From Pseudomonas nicosulfuronedens (GTDB lineage: Bacteria > Pseudomonadota > Gammaproteobacteria > Pseudomonadales > Pseudomonadaceae): a DNA stretch of 64,000 nucleotides. The notes under the pieces are model-generated. The model made no database searches, was not told the origin of the DNA, and worked only from the letters and a program-made list of their open reading frames with translations. The position numbers were made by a program, and so were the translations under genes. How positions within the stretch are numbered: position 1 is the stretch's first letter; each line of letters opens with the position of its first letter. Location: the NCBI RefSeq assembly GCF_005877905.1, contig NZ_SWDV01000002.1, positions 186,001 through 250,000 on the forward strand. Reading direction: 5' to 3'. Shown here in pieces: positions 28,001-35,532 of the stretch.

Positions 28001-28422
28001 AGCGCCATGATCGCCGCCTCCAGGGCGAAGAACAGGAAGGTGAAGCTGGCGTAGATCAGCGAAGTGATGGTCGAGCCGATGTAGCCGAAGCCAGCGCCGC
28101 GGGTCAGCAGGTCCATGTCCACGCCATAGCGCGCTGCGTAGTAGCTGATCGGCAGGCCGGTGAGGAAGATCACCAGGCTCACCGCCAGCACCGCCCAGAG
28201 GGTGTTGGTGAAGCCGTAGCTGATCGCCAGGGCGCCGCCGATGGCTTCCAGCGCCAGGAAGGAGACGGCGCCCAGCGCGGTATTGGCGATACGGAACTCC
28301 GACCACTTGCGGAACGACCTGGGCGTGTAGCGCAGGGCGTAGTCCTCCAGTGTCTCGTCGGCGACCCAGCTGTTGTAGTCGCGGCGGATCTTGGCGATGC
28401 GTTGCGTCCCGGTGTGCTGCAC
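25027..28422 (-). CDS. NCS1 permease-histidine kinase-receiver fusion sensor
   Basis: About 1131 aa. Residues 10-480 form a complete nucleobase/cation symporter-1-like permease with about 12 hydrophobic helices (RRDYNSWVADETLEDYALRY, GFTNTLWAV, WNFFA-type core). A cysteine-rich segment follows (eight Cys in residues 502-539, CVLC...CPAYGAPICSLCC...C...C), then two more membrane helices (570-632). HisKA has His686 in SHELRTPLNSILGY, then an HATPase domain with DSGIGIPEEQ and GLGLGL, and a C-terminal receiver with Asp970 in ILMDLSMPLLDG. The GTG at 28422 is chosen since AGGAG lies 7 nt before it; the frame is open to a GTG at 28479 with no ribosome site. The permease part probably senses or transports an amide, urea or nucleobase-like ligand. 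Confidence 0.88.
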   Translation of the reverse strand: MQHTGTQRIAKIRRDYNSWVADETLEDYALRYTPRSFRKWSEFRIANTALGAVSFLALEAIGGALAISYGFTNTLWAVLAVSLVIFLTGLPISYYAARYGVDMDLLTRGAGFGYIGSTITSLIYASFTFLFFALEAAIMALALELYFRIPLALAYVICSIIVIPLVTYGITLINRLQMWTQPIWLILLVLPYVFVVAKNPGALADWTTFAGREGEAGAFNLLSFGAACTVGLALVTQVGEQVDYLRFLPEKTARNSRRWWAALLMAGPGWIIPGALKMLAGAFLAFLALQHEIPMERAAEPTQMYLVAFGYVFASPAWAMGAMVLFVIVSQVKINLTNAYAGSLAWSNFFARVTHSHPGRVVWLVFNVMIALMLMELGVFEAIEEVLGLYANIAIAWIGAVVADLVINKPLGLSPKHIEFKRAHLYDINPVGVGAMLLASLLSGLAHAGLFGALAQAASPVVSLGSALVCAPLLAWLTGGRYYIARTSVLKLEHPQQTHLDCVLCANAFEREDIAFCPAYGAPICSLCCSLDARCGDLCKPKARLAAQFDALLRWLLPNTSVPHLHTRLAHYLGVLIVMVGLMFCALALIYSQVSQGLQGDERHLLYQGFFKAFMVLTLFAAALAWWVVLTRESRHVALEESNRQTALLMQEIQAHRKTDEALQKAKEASEAANAAKSRYVTGLSHELRTPLNSILGYTQILQRDPASSSRQQEALATIYRSGSHLLSLIDGLLDVAKIEAGKLNLEPTEIPFPEFLEQLQQMFAPQAGEKGLSFRFESQGRIPAVVRGDEKRIRQILINLLGNAVRYTDRGGVTLRVTYARETAAFEVIDSGIGIPEEQLERLFQPFERGDPLRQDSGLGLGLTITRMLVALMGGALDVSSRPGQGTSFVVRLFLSEVRVPQALVHVDHNIVGYQGPRRRVLLVDDHIEHRRVLAGMLEPLGFDLAEAGNGQEAIRQVALLQPDLILMDLSMPLLDGLEASTLIRRNGLSTAPIIVISANAFADDRERSVAAACDDYLAKPVHVPRLLEKIRQQLDLEWLERHDEPPAPPPARLQAPSAASLAELHELGALGYVKGILERLDRIEVEEPASAAYVDTLRKLVKRFQLNEFNRRLKDTQQPADLPLEGEKP

Positions 28423-28581
28423 GGTGGCGCTCCTGGCGGTGTGGCGGAAAAGGGCATCAGGCAAGTTCCGTGCCCCCACACGGGGGCCGGGCCAGACACC
28501 TCGAAGCGCGCTACCCCGTCAACCTTGCTCCGCGCGGGCGCGTGATGGGCAGAGCATGCCCCAGTCCGTTGCCGCGAGCTG

Positions 28582-28597
28582 TACGTCAGATGACGTA
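28582..28597. promoter_or_regulatory. TACGTCA dyad 1 upstream of urtA
   Basis: TACGTCAGATGACGTA: 7-bp arms with a 2-nt centre, between the sensor gene and urtA. A second copy follows 6 nt later and a third precedes fmdA. This is a good candidate site for the LuxR-type response regulator. Confidence 0.65.
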
Positions 28598-28603
28598 TGC
28601 CGT

Positions 28604-28619
28604 TACGTCATCCTGCGTA
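28604..28619. promoter_or_regulatory. TACGTCA dyad 2 upstream of urtA
   Basis: TACGTCA-TCC-TGCGTA, an imperfect second dyad spaced about 22 nt (two helical turns) from the first and about 100 nt from the urtA start. The tandem arrangement fits cooperative binding by a dimeric activator. Confidence 0.55.
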
Positions 28620-28719
28620 TGTTCTGCCGCCCGGCCCGCGACGCATCCTTTCTCCGCAGCGAACCCCCGCAGCCCCGGCCACAAGGGGCGACCGGTACAT
28701 CACCTAGAGGAGCGAGAAG

Positions 28720-29964
28720 ATGCACAGACCATCGGCTGTGAAACCCAGCCTTCCCCGGCGCCTGGCGCTGGGGGCCGCGGCATTGTCCCTGCTGGCGGCC
28801 AGCGTGTTCAGCCAGGGGGGGATGGCGGATGCCGCCAACACCACCGGCCTGGCGGTGACCGACAAGGAAGTGACCGTCGGCCAACTGCACTCGGCGACCG
28901 GCACCATGGCGATCTCCGAGACCGGCGCGATCCAGGCCGAGCGCCTGGCCATCGAGCAGATCAACGCCGAGGGCGGTGTGCTCGGCCGGCAGATCAAGAT
29001 CATCCAGGAAGACGGCGCCTCCGATTGGCCGACCTTCGCCGAGAAGGCCAAGAAGCTGCTGGAGGCGGACAAGGTCGCCGCGGTGTTCGGCTGCTGGACC
29101 TCTGCCTCGCGCAAGGCGGTGTTGCCGATCTTCGAGAAGGACAACGGCCTGCTCTACTACCCGACTTTCTACGAGGGCCTGGAGCAGTCGAAGAACGTCT
29201 TCTACACCGGCCAGGAGGCCACCCAGCAGATCCTCTCGGCGCTGGACTGGCTGGCCAAGGAGAAGGGTGCCAAGACCTTCTACCTGGTGGGCTCGGACTA
29301 CATCTGGCCGCGCACCTCGATGAAGATCGCGCGCAAGCACATCGAGAACGTGCTGCATGGCGAGGTGGTGGGCGAGGAGTACTACCCGCTGGGTGGTACC
29401 CAGTTCGGTTCGCTGACCAACAAGATCAAGCTGAAGAAGCCCGATGTGGTCTTCGCCGCGGTGGTCGGTGGCTCGAACGTGGCCTTCTACAAACAGCTCA
29501 AGGCTGCCGGCATCAACTCGTCCAAGCAGACCCTGATGACCCTCTCGGTGACCGAGGATGAAATGCTCGGCATCGGCGGCGAGAACATGGCCGGCTTCTA
29601 CTCCTCGATGAAGTACTTCCAGACCCTGGATAACGACAACAACAAGAAGTTCGTCGAGGCGTTCAAGGCCAAGTACGGCAAGGACGCGGTGATCGGCGAC
29701 GTGACCCAGGCCGCCTACCTCGGCCCCTTGCTGTGGAAGATGGCGGTGGAGAAGGCCGGCAGCTTCGACGTCGACAAGGTGGTCGCGGCCTCGCCGGGCC
29801 TGGAGCTCAAGACCGCCCCGGAAGGCTACGTGAAGGTCCACGACAACCATCACCTGTGGAGCCGCTCGCGCATCGGGCAGGTCCAGCCGGATGGCACCTT
29901 CAAGGTGGTCCACGAGTCTGCCGACCTGATCGAACCTAACCCCTTCCCCAAGGGCTACCAGTAA
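28720..29964 (+). CDS. urtA: Urea/short-chain amide ABC transporter substrate-binding protein (UrtA/FmdD)
   Basis: A 414-aa periplasmic receptor with an N-terminal export signal (about residues 1-38, RRLALGAAALSLLAASVFSQ) and the family-5 (Peripla_BP) fold. Motifs typical of UrtA are VGQLHSATGTMAISETGAIQ, VFGCWTSASRKAVLPIFE, NGLLYYPTFYEGLEQS and DNHHLWSRSRIGQV near the C terminus. AGGAG at 28706-28710 precedes the ATG. Homologues bind urea; Methylophilus FmdD binds short amides. With formamidase and amidase genes downstream and no urease genes here, an amide ligand is favoured by context. Confidence 0.93.
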   Translation: MHRPSAVKPSLPRRLALGAAALSLLAASVFSQGGMADAANTTGLAVTDKEVTVGQLHSATGTMAISETGAIQAERLAIEQINAEGGVLGRQIKIIQEDGASDWPTFAEKAKKLLEADKVAAVFGCWTSASRKAVLPIFEKDNGLLYYPTFYEGLEQSKNVFYTGQEATQQILSALDWLAKEKGAKTFYLVGSDYIWPRTSMKIARKHIENVLHGEVVGEEYYPLGGTQFGSLTNKIKLKKPDVVFAAVVGGSNVAFYKQLKAAGINSSKQTLMTLSVTEDEMLGIGGENMAGFYSSMKYFQTLDNDNNKKFVEAFKAKYGKDAVIGDVTQAAYLGPLLWKMAVEKAGSFDVDKVVAASPGLELKTAPEGYVKVHDNHHLWSRSRIGQVQPDGTFKVVHESADLIEPNPFPKGYQ

Positions 29965-30029
29965 GCCTTGCCTGACCGGGGCCGCCCGCCGCTGGCGTGG
30001 CGGCCCCATCACCTTTGCGGGAGACCCTC

Positions 30030-30947
30030 ATGGAATGGTTATCCGAGTTCGGCGCGATCGCCGTGATGCAGGGCTTCAACGGCCTGTCGGTGTTCTGCGT
30101 GCTGCTGCTGATGGCACTGGGGCTGGCGATCATCTTCGGGCAGATGGGGGTGATCAACATGGCCCATGGCGAGTTCCTCGCCGTGGGGGCCTATACCACC
30201 TACGTGATGTCTTCGCTGACCCTGCACTACTTCCCGGCCTTGCAGCCGTACTACTTTTTCTTCGCGATCATTCTCGCCTTCTTCGTCGCCGGCGCCATTG
30301 GCTGGGTGGTGGAGTGGGCGATGATCAGCCGCCTCTACCAGCGGCCGCTGGATACCCTGCTGGCCACCTGGGGGCTGTCGCTGATCCTGCAGCAGCTGTT
30401 TCGTTCGGTGTTCGGCGCCCGTGAGGTCAGCGCCGAGATGCCGGAGTGGGTCATGGGCTCCTGGAGCCCCTCCAACAGTATCGACATCCCCAAGAACGGC
30501 CTGTTCGTCATGGCCCTGACCGTGCTGCTGACCATCACCCTGTTCCTCATGCTCTATCGCTCGCGCTGGGGCCTGCAGGTTCGCGCGACCATGCAGAACC
30601 GGCTGATGGCCCGTGCGGTGGGCATCAACACCAAGCGCGTGGACCGCATGACCTTCGCCCTCGGTTGTGGCGTGGCCGGCGTGGCCGGCGCGGCCTTCAC
30701 CACCATCGGCTCCATCGGCCCCACCTCGGGCTCGCTGTACATCGTCGACACCTTCCTGGTGGTGGTCTTCGGCGGCGCGGCCAGTCTGCTCGGCACCATC
30801 GCCTCGGCCTTCGGCATCGCCCAGGCGCAATCGATCATGGAGTTCTTCCTCTCCGGTTCGATGGCCAAGGTGCTGACCCTGTCGGCGGTGATCCTCATCC
30901 TGATGATGCGGCCCCAGGGGCTGTTCTCGGCAAAAGTCCGCAAGTAG
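30030..30947 (+). CDS. urtB: Urea/amide ABC transporter permease UrtB (FmdE)
   Basis: A 305-aa LivH-type permease with about eight hydrophobic segments (LSVFCVLLLMALGLAIIFGQMGVINMAHGEFL at the N-terminal side). The GVAGVAGAAFTTIGSIGPTSG and VVFGGAASLLGTIAS segments are typical of UrtB. The ATG at 30030 follows GGGAGA and is preferred over an upstream in-frame start. It is 65 nt after urtA in the operon. Confidence 0.93.
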   Translation: MEWLSEFGAIAVMQGFNGLSVFCVLLLMALGLAIIFGQMGVINMAHGEFLAVGAYTTYVMSSLTLHYFPALQPYYFFFAIILAFFVAGAIGWVVEWAMISRLYQRPLDTLLATWGLSLILQQLFRSVFGAREVSAEMPEWVMGSWSPSNSIDIPKNGLFVMALTVLLTITLFLMLYRSRWGLQVRATMQNRLMARAVGINTKRVDRMTFALGCGVAGVAGAAFTTIGSIGPTSGSLYIVDTFLVVVFGGAASLLGTIASAFGIAQAQSIMEFFLSGSMAKVLTLSAVILILMMRPQGLFSAKVRK

Positions 30948-30957
30948 GGAGCGCGCA

Positions 30958-32133
30958 ATGAACAAGGCAATCGACAACCTGCTCGGCGGCAGGCAGGGCG
31001 CCATCGGCCTGCTGTTGCTGGCCGCGCTGATCCTGGTGGTGTTCCCGCTGGCGCTGGACACCTTCCGCCTGAACATGGTCGGCAAGTACCTGACCTACGC
31101 CTTCGTCGCCGTCGGCCTGGTGCTGTGCTGGGGCTACGGCGGCATCCTCAGTCTCGGCCAGGGCATCTTCTTCGGCCTCGGCGGGTACTGCATGGCGATG
31201 TTCCTCAAGCTGGAGGCCTCGGACCCGGAGAGCACCAGGATCCAGTCCACTCCCGGTATCCCGGACTTCATGGACTGGAACCAGATCACCGAACTGCCCT
31301 GGCTCTGGCAGCCGTTCCACAGCTTCGGCTTCACCCTGGTGGCGGTGGTCGCGGTACCGGCGCTGCTGGCGTTCGTGATCGGGCTGGCGATGTTCAAGCG
31401 CCGGGTGGGGGATGTGTACTTCTCCATCGTCACCCAGGCCATCGCTGCCATCCTGACGATCCTCATCATCGGCCAACAGGGCCTGACCGGTGGGGTCAAC
31501 GGCATCACCGACCTGAAGACGGTGCTGGGCTGGGACATCCGCCCGGACAGCGCCAAGGTCATCCTCTACTTCGTCAACGCCGCGCTGCTGCTGGGCTGCA
31601 TTCTGCTCGCCCGCTTCGTGCTGGCGTCCAAGCTCGGCCGGCTGCTGGTGGCCATGCGCGACAAGGAGGAGCGGGTGCGTTTCTCCGGCTACGACGTGGC
31701 CAGCTTCAAGATTTTCGTCTTCTGCGTCGCCGCGGCCTTCTCGGCCATCGGTGGCGCCATGTTCGCCCTGCAGGTGGGCTTCATGTCGCCGTCCTTCGTG
31801 GGCATCGTGCCCTCCATCGAGATGGTCATCTTCGCTGCCGTCGGCGGGCGCCTGTCGCTGCTCGGCGCGGTTTACGGTGCACTGCTGGTGAACTTCGGCA
31901 AGACCTACTTCTCCGAGTCCTTCCCGGAGCTGTGGCTGTACCTGATGGGCGGGCTCTTCATCGTGGTCGTCATGTACTTCCCCAACGGCCTCGCCGGGCT
32001 CTGGGACAGCCACGGGCGCCAGTGGCTGGCGCGCTTCGCTCGGCGCAAGCCCAAAGCCATGACCGTTGCGGTGCAGCCGGTCGCGCCGGCCGCCGCCGAG
32101 CGCAAATCCCCTGAGCTGGAGACCACGCCATGA
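30958..32133 (+). CDS. urtC: Urea/amide ABC transporter permease UrtC (FmdF)
   Basis: A 391-aa LivM-type permease. The UrtC signature CWGYGGILSLGQGIFFGLGGYCMAMFLKLE is near residue 60, FSIVTQAIAAILTILIIGQQGLTGGVNGIT in the middle, and AAVGGRLSLLGAVYGALLVN later. It starts 10 nt after urtB behind a GGGAG site and overlaps urtD by 4 nt. Confidence 0.93.
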   Translation: MNKAIDNLLGGRQGAIGLLLLAALILVVFPLALDTFRLNMVGKYLTYAFVAVGLVLCWGYGGILSLGQGIFFGLGGYCMAMFLKLEASDPESTRIQSTPGIPDFMDWNQITELPWLWQPFHSFGFTLVAVVAVPALLAFVIGLAMFKRRVGDVYFSIVTQAIAAILTILIIGQQGLTGGVNGITDLKTVLGWDIRPDSAKVILYFVNAALLLGCILLARFVLASKLGRLLVAMRDKEERVRFSGYDVASFKIFVFCVAAAFSAIGGAMFALQVGFMSPSFVGIVPSIEMVIFAAVGGRLSLLGAVYGALLVNFGKTYFSESFPELWLYLMGGLFIVVVMYFPNGLAGLWDSHGRQWLARFARRKPKAMTVAVQPVAPAAAERKSPELETTP

Positions 32134-32888
32134 CCCCGACGGGTTTCGAAAGTCCCAAGCCGGTGCTGGCCATCGAGGGCCTGACCGTCTCCTTTGACGG
32201 TTTCAAGGCCGTCAACGACCTCAACCTGTATGTCGACCGCAACGAGGTGCGGGTGGTGATCGGCCCCAACGGCGCCGGCAAGACCACCGTGCTCGATCTG
32301 ATCTGCGGCAAGACCCGCGCGACCGCTGGCAGCATCCAGTTCGAGGGGCGCGAGCTGACGAAGATGCGCGAGTACGACATCGTCCGGGCCGGCGTCGGGC
32401 GCAAATTCCAGAATCCCTCGATCTACGAGAACCTGACGGTGTTCGAGAACCTGGAGATGTCCTACCCGGCGGGGCGCAAGGTGTTCGGCGCGCTCTTCTT
32501 CAAGCGCACTGCAGAGGTGATCGAGCGGGTCGAACAGGTGGCGACCGAGATCGGCCTGGGCGAGCACCTGCAGCGCCAGGCCGACCTGCTGTCCCACGGG
32601 CAGAAGCAGTGGCTGGAAATCGGCATGCTGCTGATGCAGGACCCGCAGCTGCTGATGCTCGACGAACCGGTGGCGGGCATGAGCGTGGCCGAGCGCCAGG
32701 CCACTGCCGAACTGCTCAAGCGCATCAGCCAGGGTCGTTCGGTGCTGGTCATCGAGCACGACATGGAGTTCGTCAAGAGCATCGCCCACCGTGTCACCGT
32801 GCTGCACCAGGGCAAGGTGCTGGCCGAGGGCAGCATGGAAGCGGTGCAAAGCAACCCGAAGGTGATCGAGGTGTACCTCGGCCACTGA
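32130..32888 (+). CDS. urtD: Urea/amide ABC transporter ATPase UrtD
   Basis: A 252-aa LivG-type ATPase: Walker A IGPNGAGKTT, a Q loop in VGRKFQNPSIYENLTVFENLE, signature LSHGQKQWLEIGM (the LSHGQ form typical of UrtD), Walker B LLMLDEPVAGM and switch His in VIEHDMEFV. Overlaps urtC by 4 nt. Confidence 0.94.
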   Translation: MTPTGFESPKPVLAIEGLTVSFDGFKAVNDLNLYVDRNEVRVVIGPNGAGKTTVLDLICGKTRATAGSIQFEGRELTKMREYDIVRAGVGRKFQNPSIYENLTVFENLEMSYPAGRKVFGALFFKRTAEVIERVEQVATEIGLGEHLQRQADLLSHGQKQWLEIGMLLMQDPQLLMLDEPVAGMSVAERQATAELLKRISQGRSVLVIEHDMEFVKSIAHRVTVLHQGKVLAEGSMEAVQSNPKVIEVYLGH

Positions 32889-32966
32889 CGCCATCGCCTG
32901 CCGTGCCGCCGCCGGTGGCACGGCTTCCCACCCGCGCCAAGCGGCTTCGGGCACAAGGAGTTCCGC

Positions 32967-33656
32967 ATGTTCCAGATCAGCAACCTGGTCTCCGGCTACG
33001 GCCAGAGCCGCATCCTCCACGAGCTCAGCCTGGACGTGGCCAAGCGCGAGATCGTCGCGGTGATGGGCCGTAATGGCATGGGCAAGACCACCCTGTTCAA
33101 GAGCCTGATGGGCATTCTGCCGACCTGGGCCGGCTCGATCAGCGTCGATGGCCGCGACGTTTCCGCCCAGGAGACCCACCAGCGGGTCGCCAGCGGCATC
33201 GCCTACGTGCCCCAGGGGCGGATGATCTTCCCCAGCATGACGGTGCTGGAGAACATCCAGACGGGCCTCCCGGCCTCGGCCAAGGGACAGGTGCCGGACG
33301 ATCTCTTCGCACTCTTCCCGGTGCTCCACGAAATGCGCGGCCGCAAGGGCGGTAACCTCTCCGGCGGCCAGCAGCAGCAACTGGCGATTGCCCGCGCGCT
33401 GGCGACCAACCCCAAGGTGCTGCTGCTCGACGAGCCGACCGAAGGCATCCAGCCGTCGATCATCAAGGACATCGCCCGCACCCTGAAGGAGATCCGCAAC
33501 ATGCGCGACCTGACCATCGTGGTCTCCGAACAGGTGCTGTCCTTCACCCTCGACATCGCCGACCGCTTCCTGGTGATCGAGAAGGGTCGATTCGTGGTCG
33601 AGGAGACCCGCGACAAGGTCGACGAGGCCACCATCAGCCGCTACCTGTCGGTCTGA
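32967..33656 (+). CDS. urtE: Urea/amide ABC transporter ATPase UrtE
   Basis: A 229-aa LivF-type ATPase: Walker A MGRNGMGKTT, Q loop in AYVPQGRMIFPSMTVLENI, signature LSGGQQQQLAIARAL and Walker B VLLLDEPTEGIQPSII. It starts behind AAGGAG, 78 nt after urtD, completing the five-gene importer. Confidence 0.94.
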   Translation: MFQISNLVSGYGQSRILHELSLDVAKREIVAVMGRNGMGKTTLFKSLMGILPTWAGSISVDGRDVSAQETHQRVASGIAYVPQGRMIFPSMTVLENIQTGLPASAKGQVPDDLFALFPVLHEMRGRKGGNLSGGQQQQLAIARALATNPKVLLLDEPTEGIQPSIIKDIARTLKEIRNMRDLTIVVSEQVLSFTLDIADRFLVIEKGRFVVEETRDKVDEATISRYLSV

Positions 33657-33753
33657 GCAGCGCTTCCTGGCGGCCGCCATGCAACAGCGTGGCGGCCGCT
33701 TCCGCACGCCGGGCGGAAATGGCCGGAGACCGTGCAACCACTGGCTTCCGGCA

Positions 33754-33769
33754 TACGTTATCCGACGTA
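33754..33769. promoter_or_regulatory. TACGT dyad upstream of fmdA
   Basis: TACGTTATCCGACGTA, a relative of the two dyads before urtA (28582-28619), 73 nt before the fmdA ATG in the 185-nt urtE-fmdA gap. It implies a second promoter controlled by the same regulator. Confidence 0.55.
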
Positions 33770-33841
33770 TTTGCAGCGCCGATACAAGCCCCGAGACTGG
33801 CCCGGAACCTTCCCGCAACCGGCACAGCAAGGAGCCGCGCG

Positions 33842-35071
33842 ATGACCGACACCCTGATCCAGGTCGACCTCAACCAGGCCGCCACCGAGAACGAGCAAGT
33901 CCACAACCGCTGGCACCCGGACATTCCCATGGCCTGCTGGGTCAAGCCGGGGGACGATTTCATCCTCGAGACCTACGACTGGACCGGCGGCGCGATCAGG
34001 AACGACGACGACGCCAGCGACGTGCGCGATGTCGACCTGTCCACCGTGCACTACCTGTCCGGCCCGGTCGGGGTGAAAGGCGCCGAGCCCGGCGACCTGC
34101 TGGTGGTCGAGCTGCTCGACATCGGCGCCAAGGCCGACTCGCAGTGGGGCTTCAACGGCTTCTTCTCGAAGCAGAACGGCGGCGGCTTCCTGACCGACTA
34201 CTTCCCGTCCGCGCAGAAGTCGATCTGGGACTTCGAGGGCATGTTCACCCGGAGCCGGCACATTCCCGGCGTGCGCTTCGCCGGCCTGATCCACCCCGGC
34301 CTGATTGGCTGCCTGCCGGACCACAAGATGCTTGCCGAGTGGAACCGCCGCGAGCAGGAACTGATCGATACCAACCCGACCCGCGTGCCGCCACTGGCCA
34401 ACCCGCCGTTCGCCAGCACCGCACACATGGGCAAGATGACCGGCGCCTCGCGAGACATGGCGGCCGCCACTGGCGCACGTACCGTGCCGCCGCGCGAACA
34501 TGGCGGCAATTGCGACATCAAGGACCTGTCCCGCGGATCGAAGATCTTCTTCCCGGTCTACGTTGACGGCGCCGGCCTCTCGGTGGGCGACCTGCACTTC
34601 AGCCAGGGCGACGGCGAGATCACCTTCTGCGGCGCCATCGAGATGGCCGGCTGGGTCCACATGAAGGTCGAGCTGATCAAGGGCGGCATGGCCAAGTACG
34701 GGATCAAGAACCCGATCTTCAAGCCCAGCCCCATCGTGCCCACCTACAACAACTTCCTGATCTTCGAAGGCATCTCGGTGGACGATGACGGCAAGCAGCA
34801 CTACCTGGACGTCAACCTGGCGTACAAGCAGGCCTGCCTGAATGCCATCGAGTACCTGAAGAAGTTCGGCTACAGCGGCGCCCAGGGCTACTCGCTGCTG
34901 GGCTCGGCGCCGGTGCAGGGACACATCAGCGGGGTGGTCGACATCCCCAACGCCTGCGCCACCCTCTGGCTGCCGACGGACATCTTCGAGTTCGACATCA
35001 ACCCCAGCGCCGCCGGTCCGACCCGCTACCTGGACGGCAGCATCGACATGCCCATCGCCTACGACAAGTGA
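33842..35071 (+). CDS. fmdA: Formamidase (FmdA/AmdA acetamidase family)
   Basis: A 409-aa metal-dependent formamidase that hydrolyses formamide to formate and ammonia. The ATG at 33842 follows AAGGAG; the open frame further upstream has no ribosome site. It has the FmdA-family stretches NRWHPDIPMACWVKPGDDFILE, PREHGGNCDIKDLSRGSKIFFPV, SQGDGEITFCGAIEMAG and GYSGAQGYSLLGSAPVQGHISG. This family is unrelated to the nitrilase-fold amidase encoded two genes downstream, so the island has two independent amide hydrolases. Confidence 0.94.
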   Translation: MTDTLIQVDLNQAATENEQVHNRWHPDIPMACWVKPGDDFILETYDWTGGAIRNDDDASDVRDVDLSTVHYLSGPVGVKGAEPGDLLVVELLDIGAKADSQWGFNGFFSKQNGGGFLTDYFPSAQKSIWDFEGMFTRSRHIPGVRFAGLIHPGLIGCLPDHKMLAEWNRREQELIDTNPTRVPPLANPPFASTAHMGKMTGASRDMAAATGARTVPPREHGGNCDIKDLSRGSKIFFPVYVDGAGLSVGDLHFSQGDGEITFCGAIEMAGWVHMKVELIKGGMAKYGIKNPIFKPSPIVPTYNNFLIFEGISVDDDGKQHYLDVNLAYKQACLNAIEYLKKFGYSGAQGYSLLGSAPVQGHISGVVDIPNACATLWLPTDIFEFDINPSAAGPTRYLDGSIDMPIAYDK

Positions 35072-35121
35072 CGCCCAGGGCGCGACCGCCCACGGTCGCG
35101 CCTCGTCGCCAGGAGCACGCC

Positions 35122-35469
35122 ATGCCGATCTATGAATATGACTGCCCGAACTGCGGTGACTTCACCCTGCTGCGGCCCATGTCCGAGCGCGACCAGCCCT
35201 GCGTCTGCCCCTACTGCGAGACGCAGAGTGCACGGGCGATCTTCAGCGCCCCGGGTCTGGCGACCCTGCCCGGCAGTCAGCGCCGCGCCAACGAAGCCAA
35301 CGAGCGGTCGCGCCATGCCCCGCAGACCCTCGAAGAGTACAAGGCCAACCGCAAGCACGGCGCTGGTTGCAGTTGCTGCGCGCCAAGCAAGCCGGTGCAG
35401 CGCACCAAGGCCAACCCCCATGGACTGAAGGCCAGCCCGGCGGCCCGGCCCTGGATGATCAGCCACTAA
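35122..35469 (+). CDS. fmdB: FmdB-family zinc-ribbon regulatory protein
   Basis: A 115-aa protein with an N-terminal zinc ribbon MPIYEYDCPNCGDFTLL...CVCPYCE (CxxC and CxxC pairs at about residues 8-11 and 32-35), then a basic tail with a second cysteine cluster CSCC. FmdB proteins accompany formamidase genes and were proposed to be regulators; function is poorly known. The ATG at 35122 follows CAGGAG, 50 nt after fmdA. Confidence 0.9.
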   Translation: MPIYEYDCPNCGDFTLLRPMSERDQPCVCPYCETQSARAIFSAPGLATLPGSQRRANEANERSRHAPQTLEEYKANRKHGAGCSCCAPSKPVQRTKANPHGLKASPAARPWMISH

Positions 35470-35532
35470 TCCCCCTCTGCCGATGGGCGCGCGCAGCGCT
35501 GCCTGTCAGCCCGTTTCCCAAGGAGTCACCCG

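Noticed and set aside
31905-33830. 641-codon - strand open frame over urtC-urtD-urtE
   Set aside because: Antisense to three ABC transporter genes with all motifs intact; no support.
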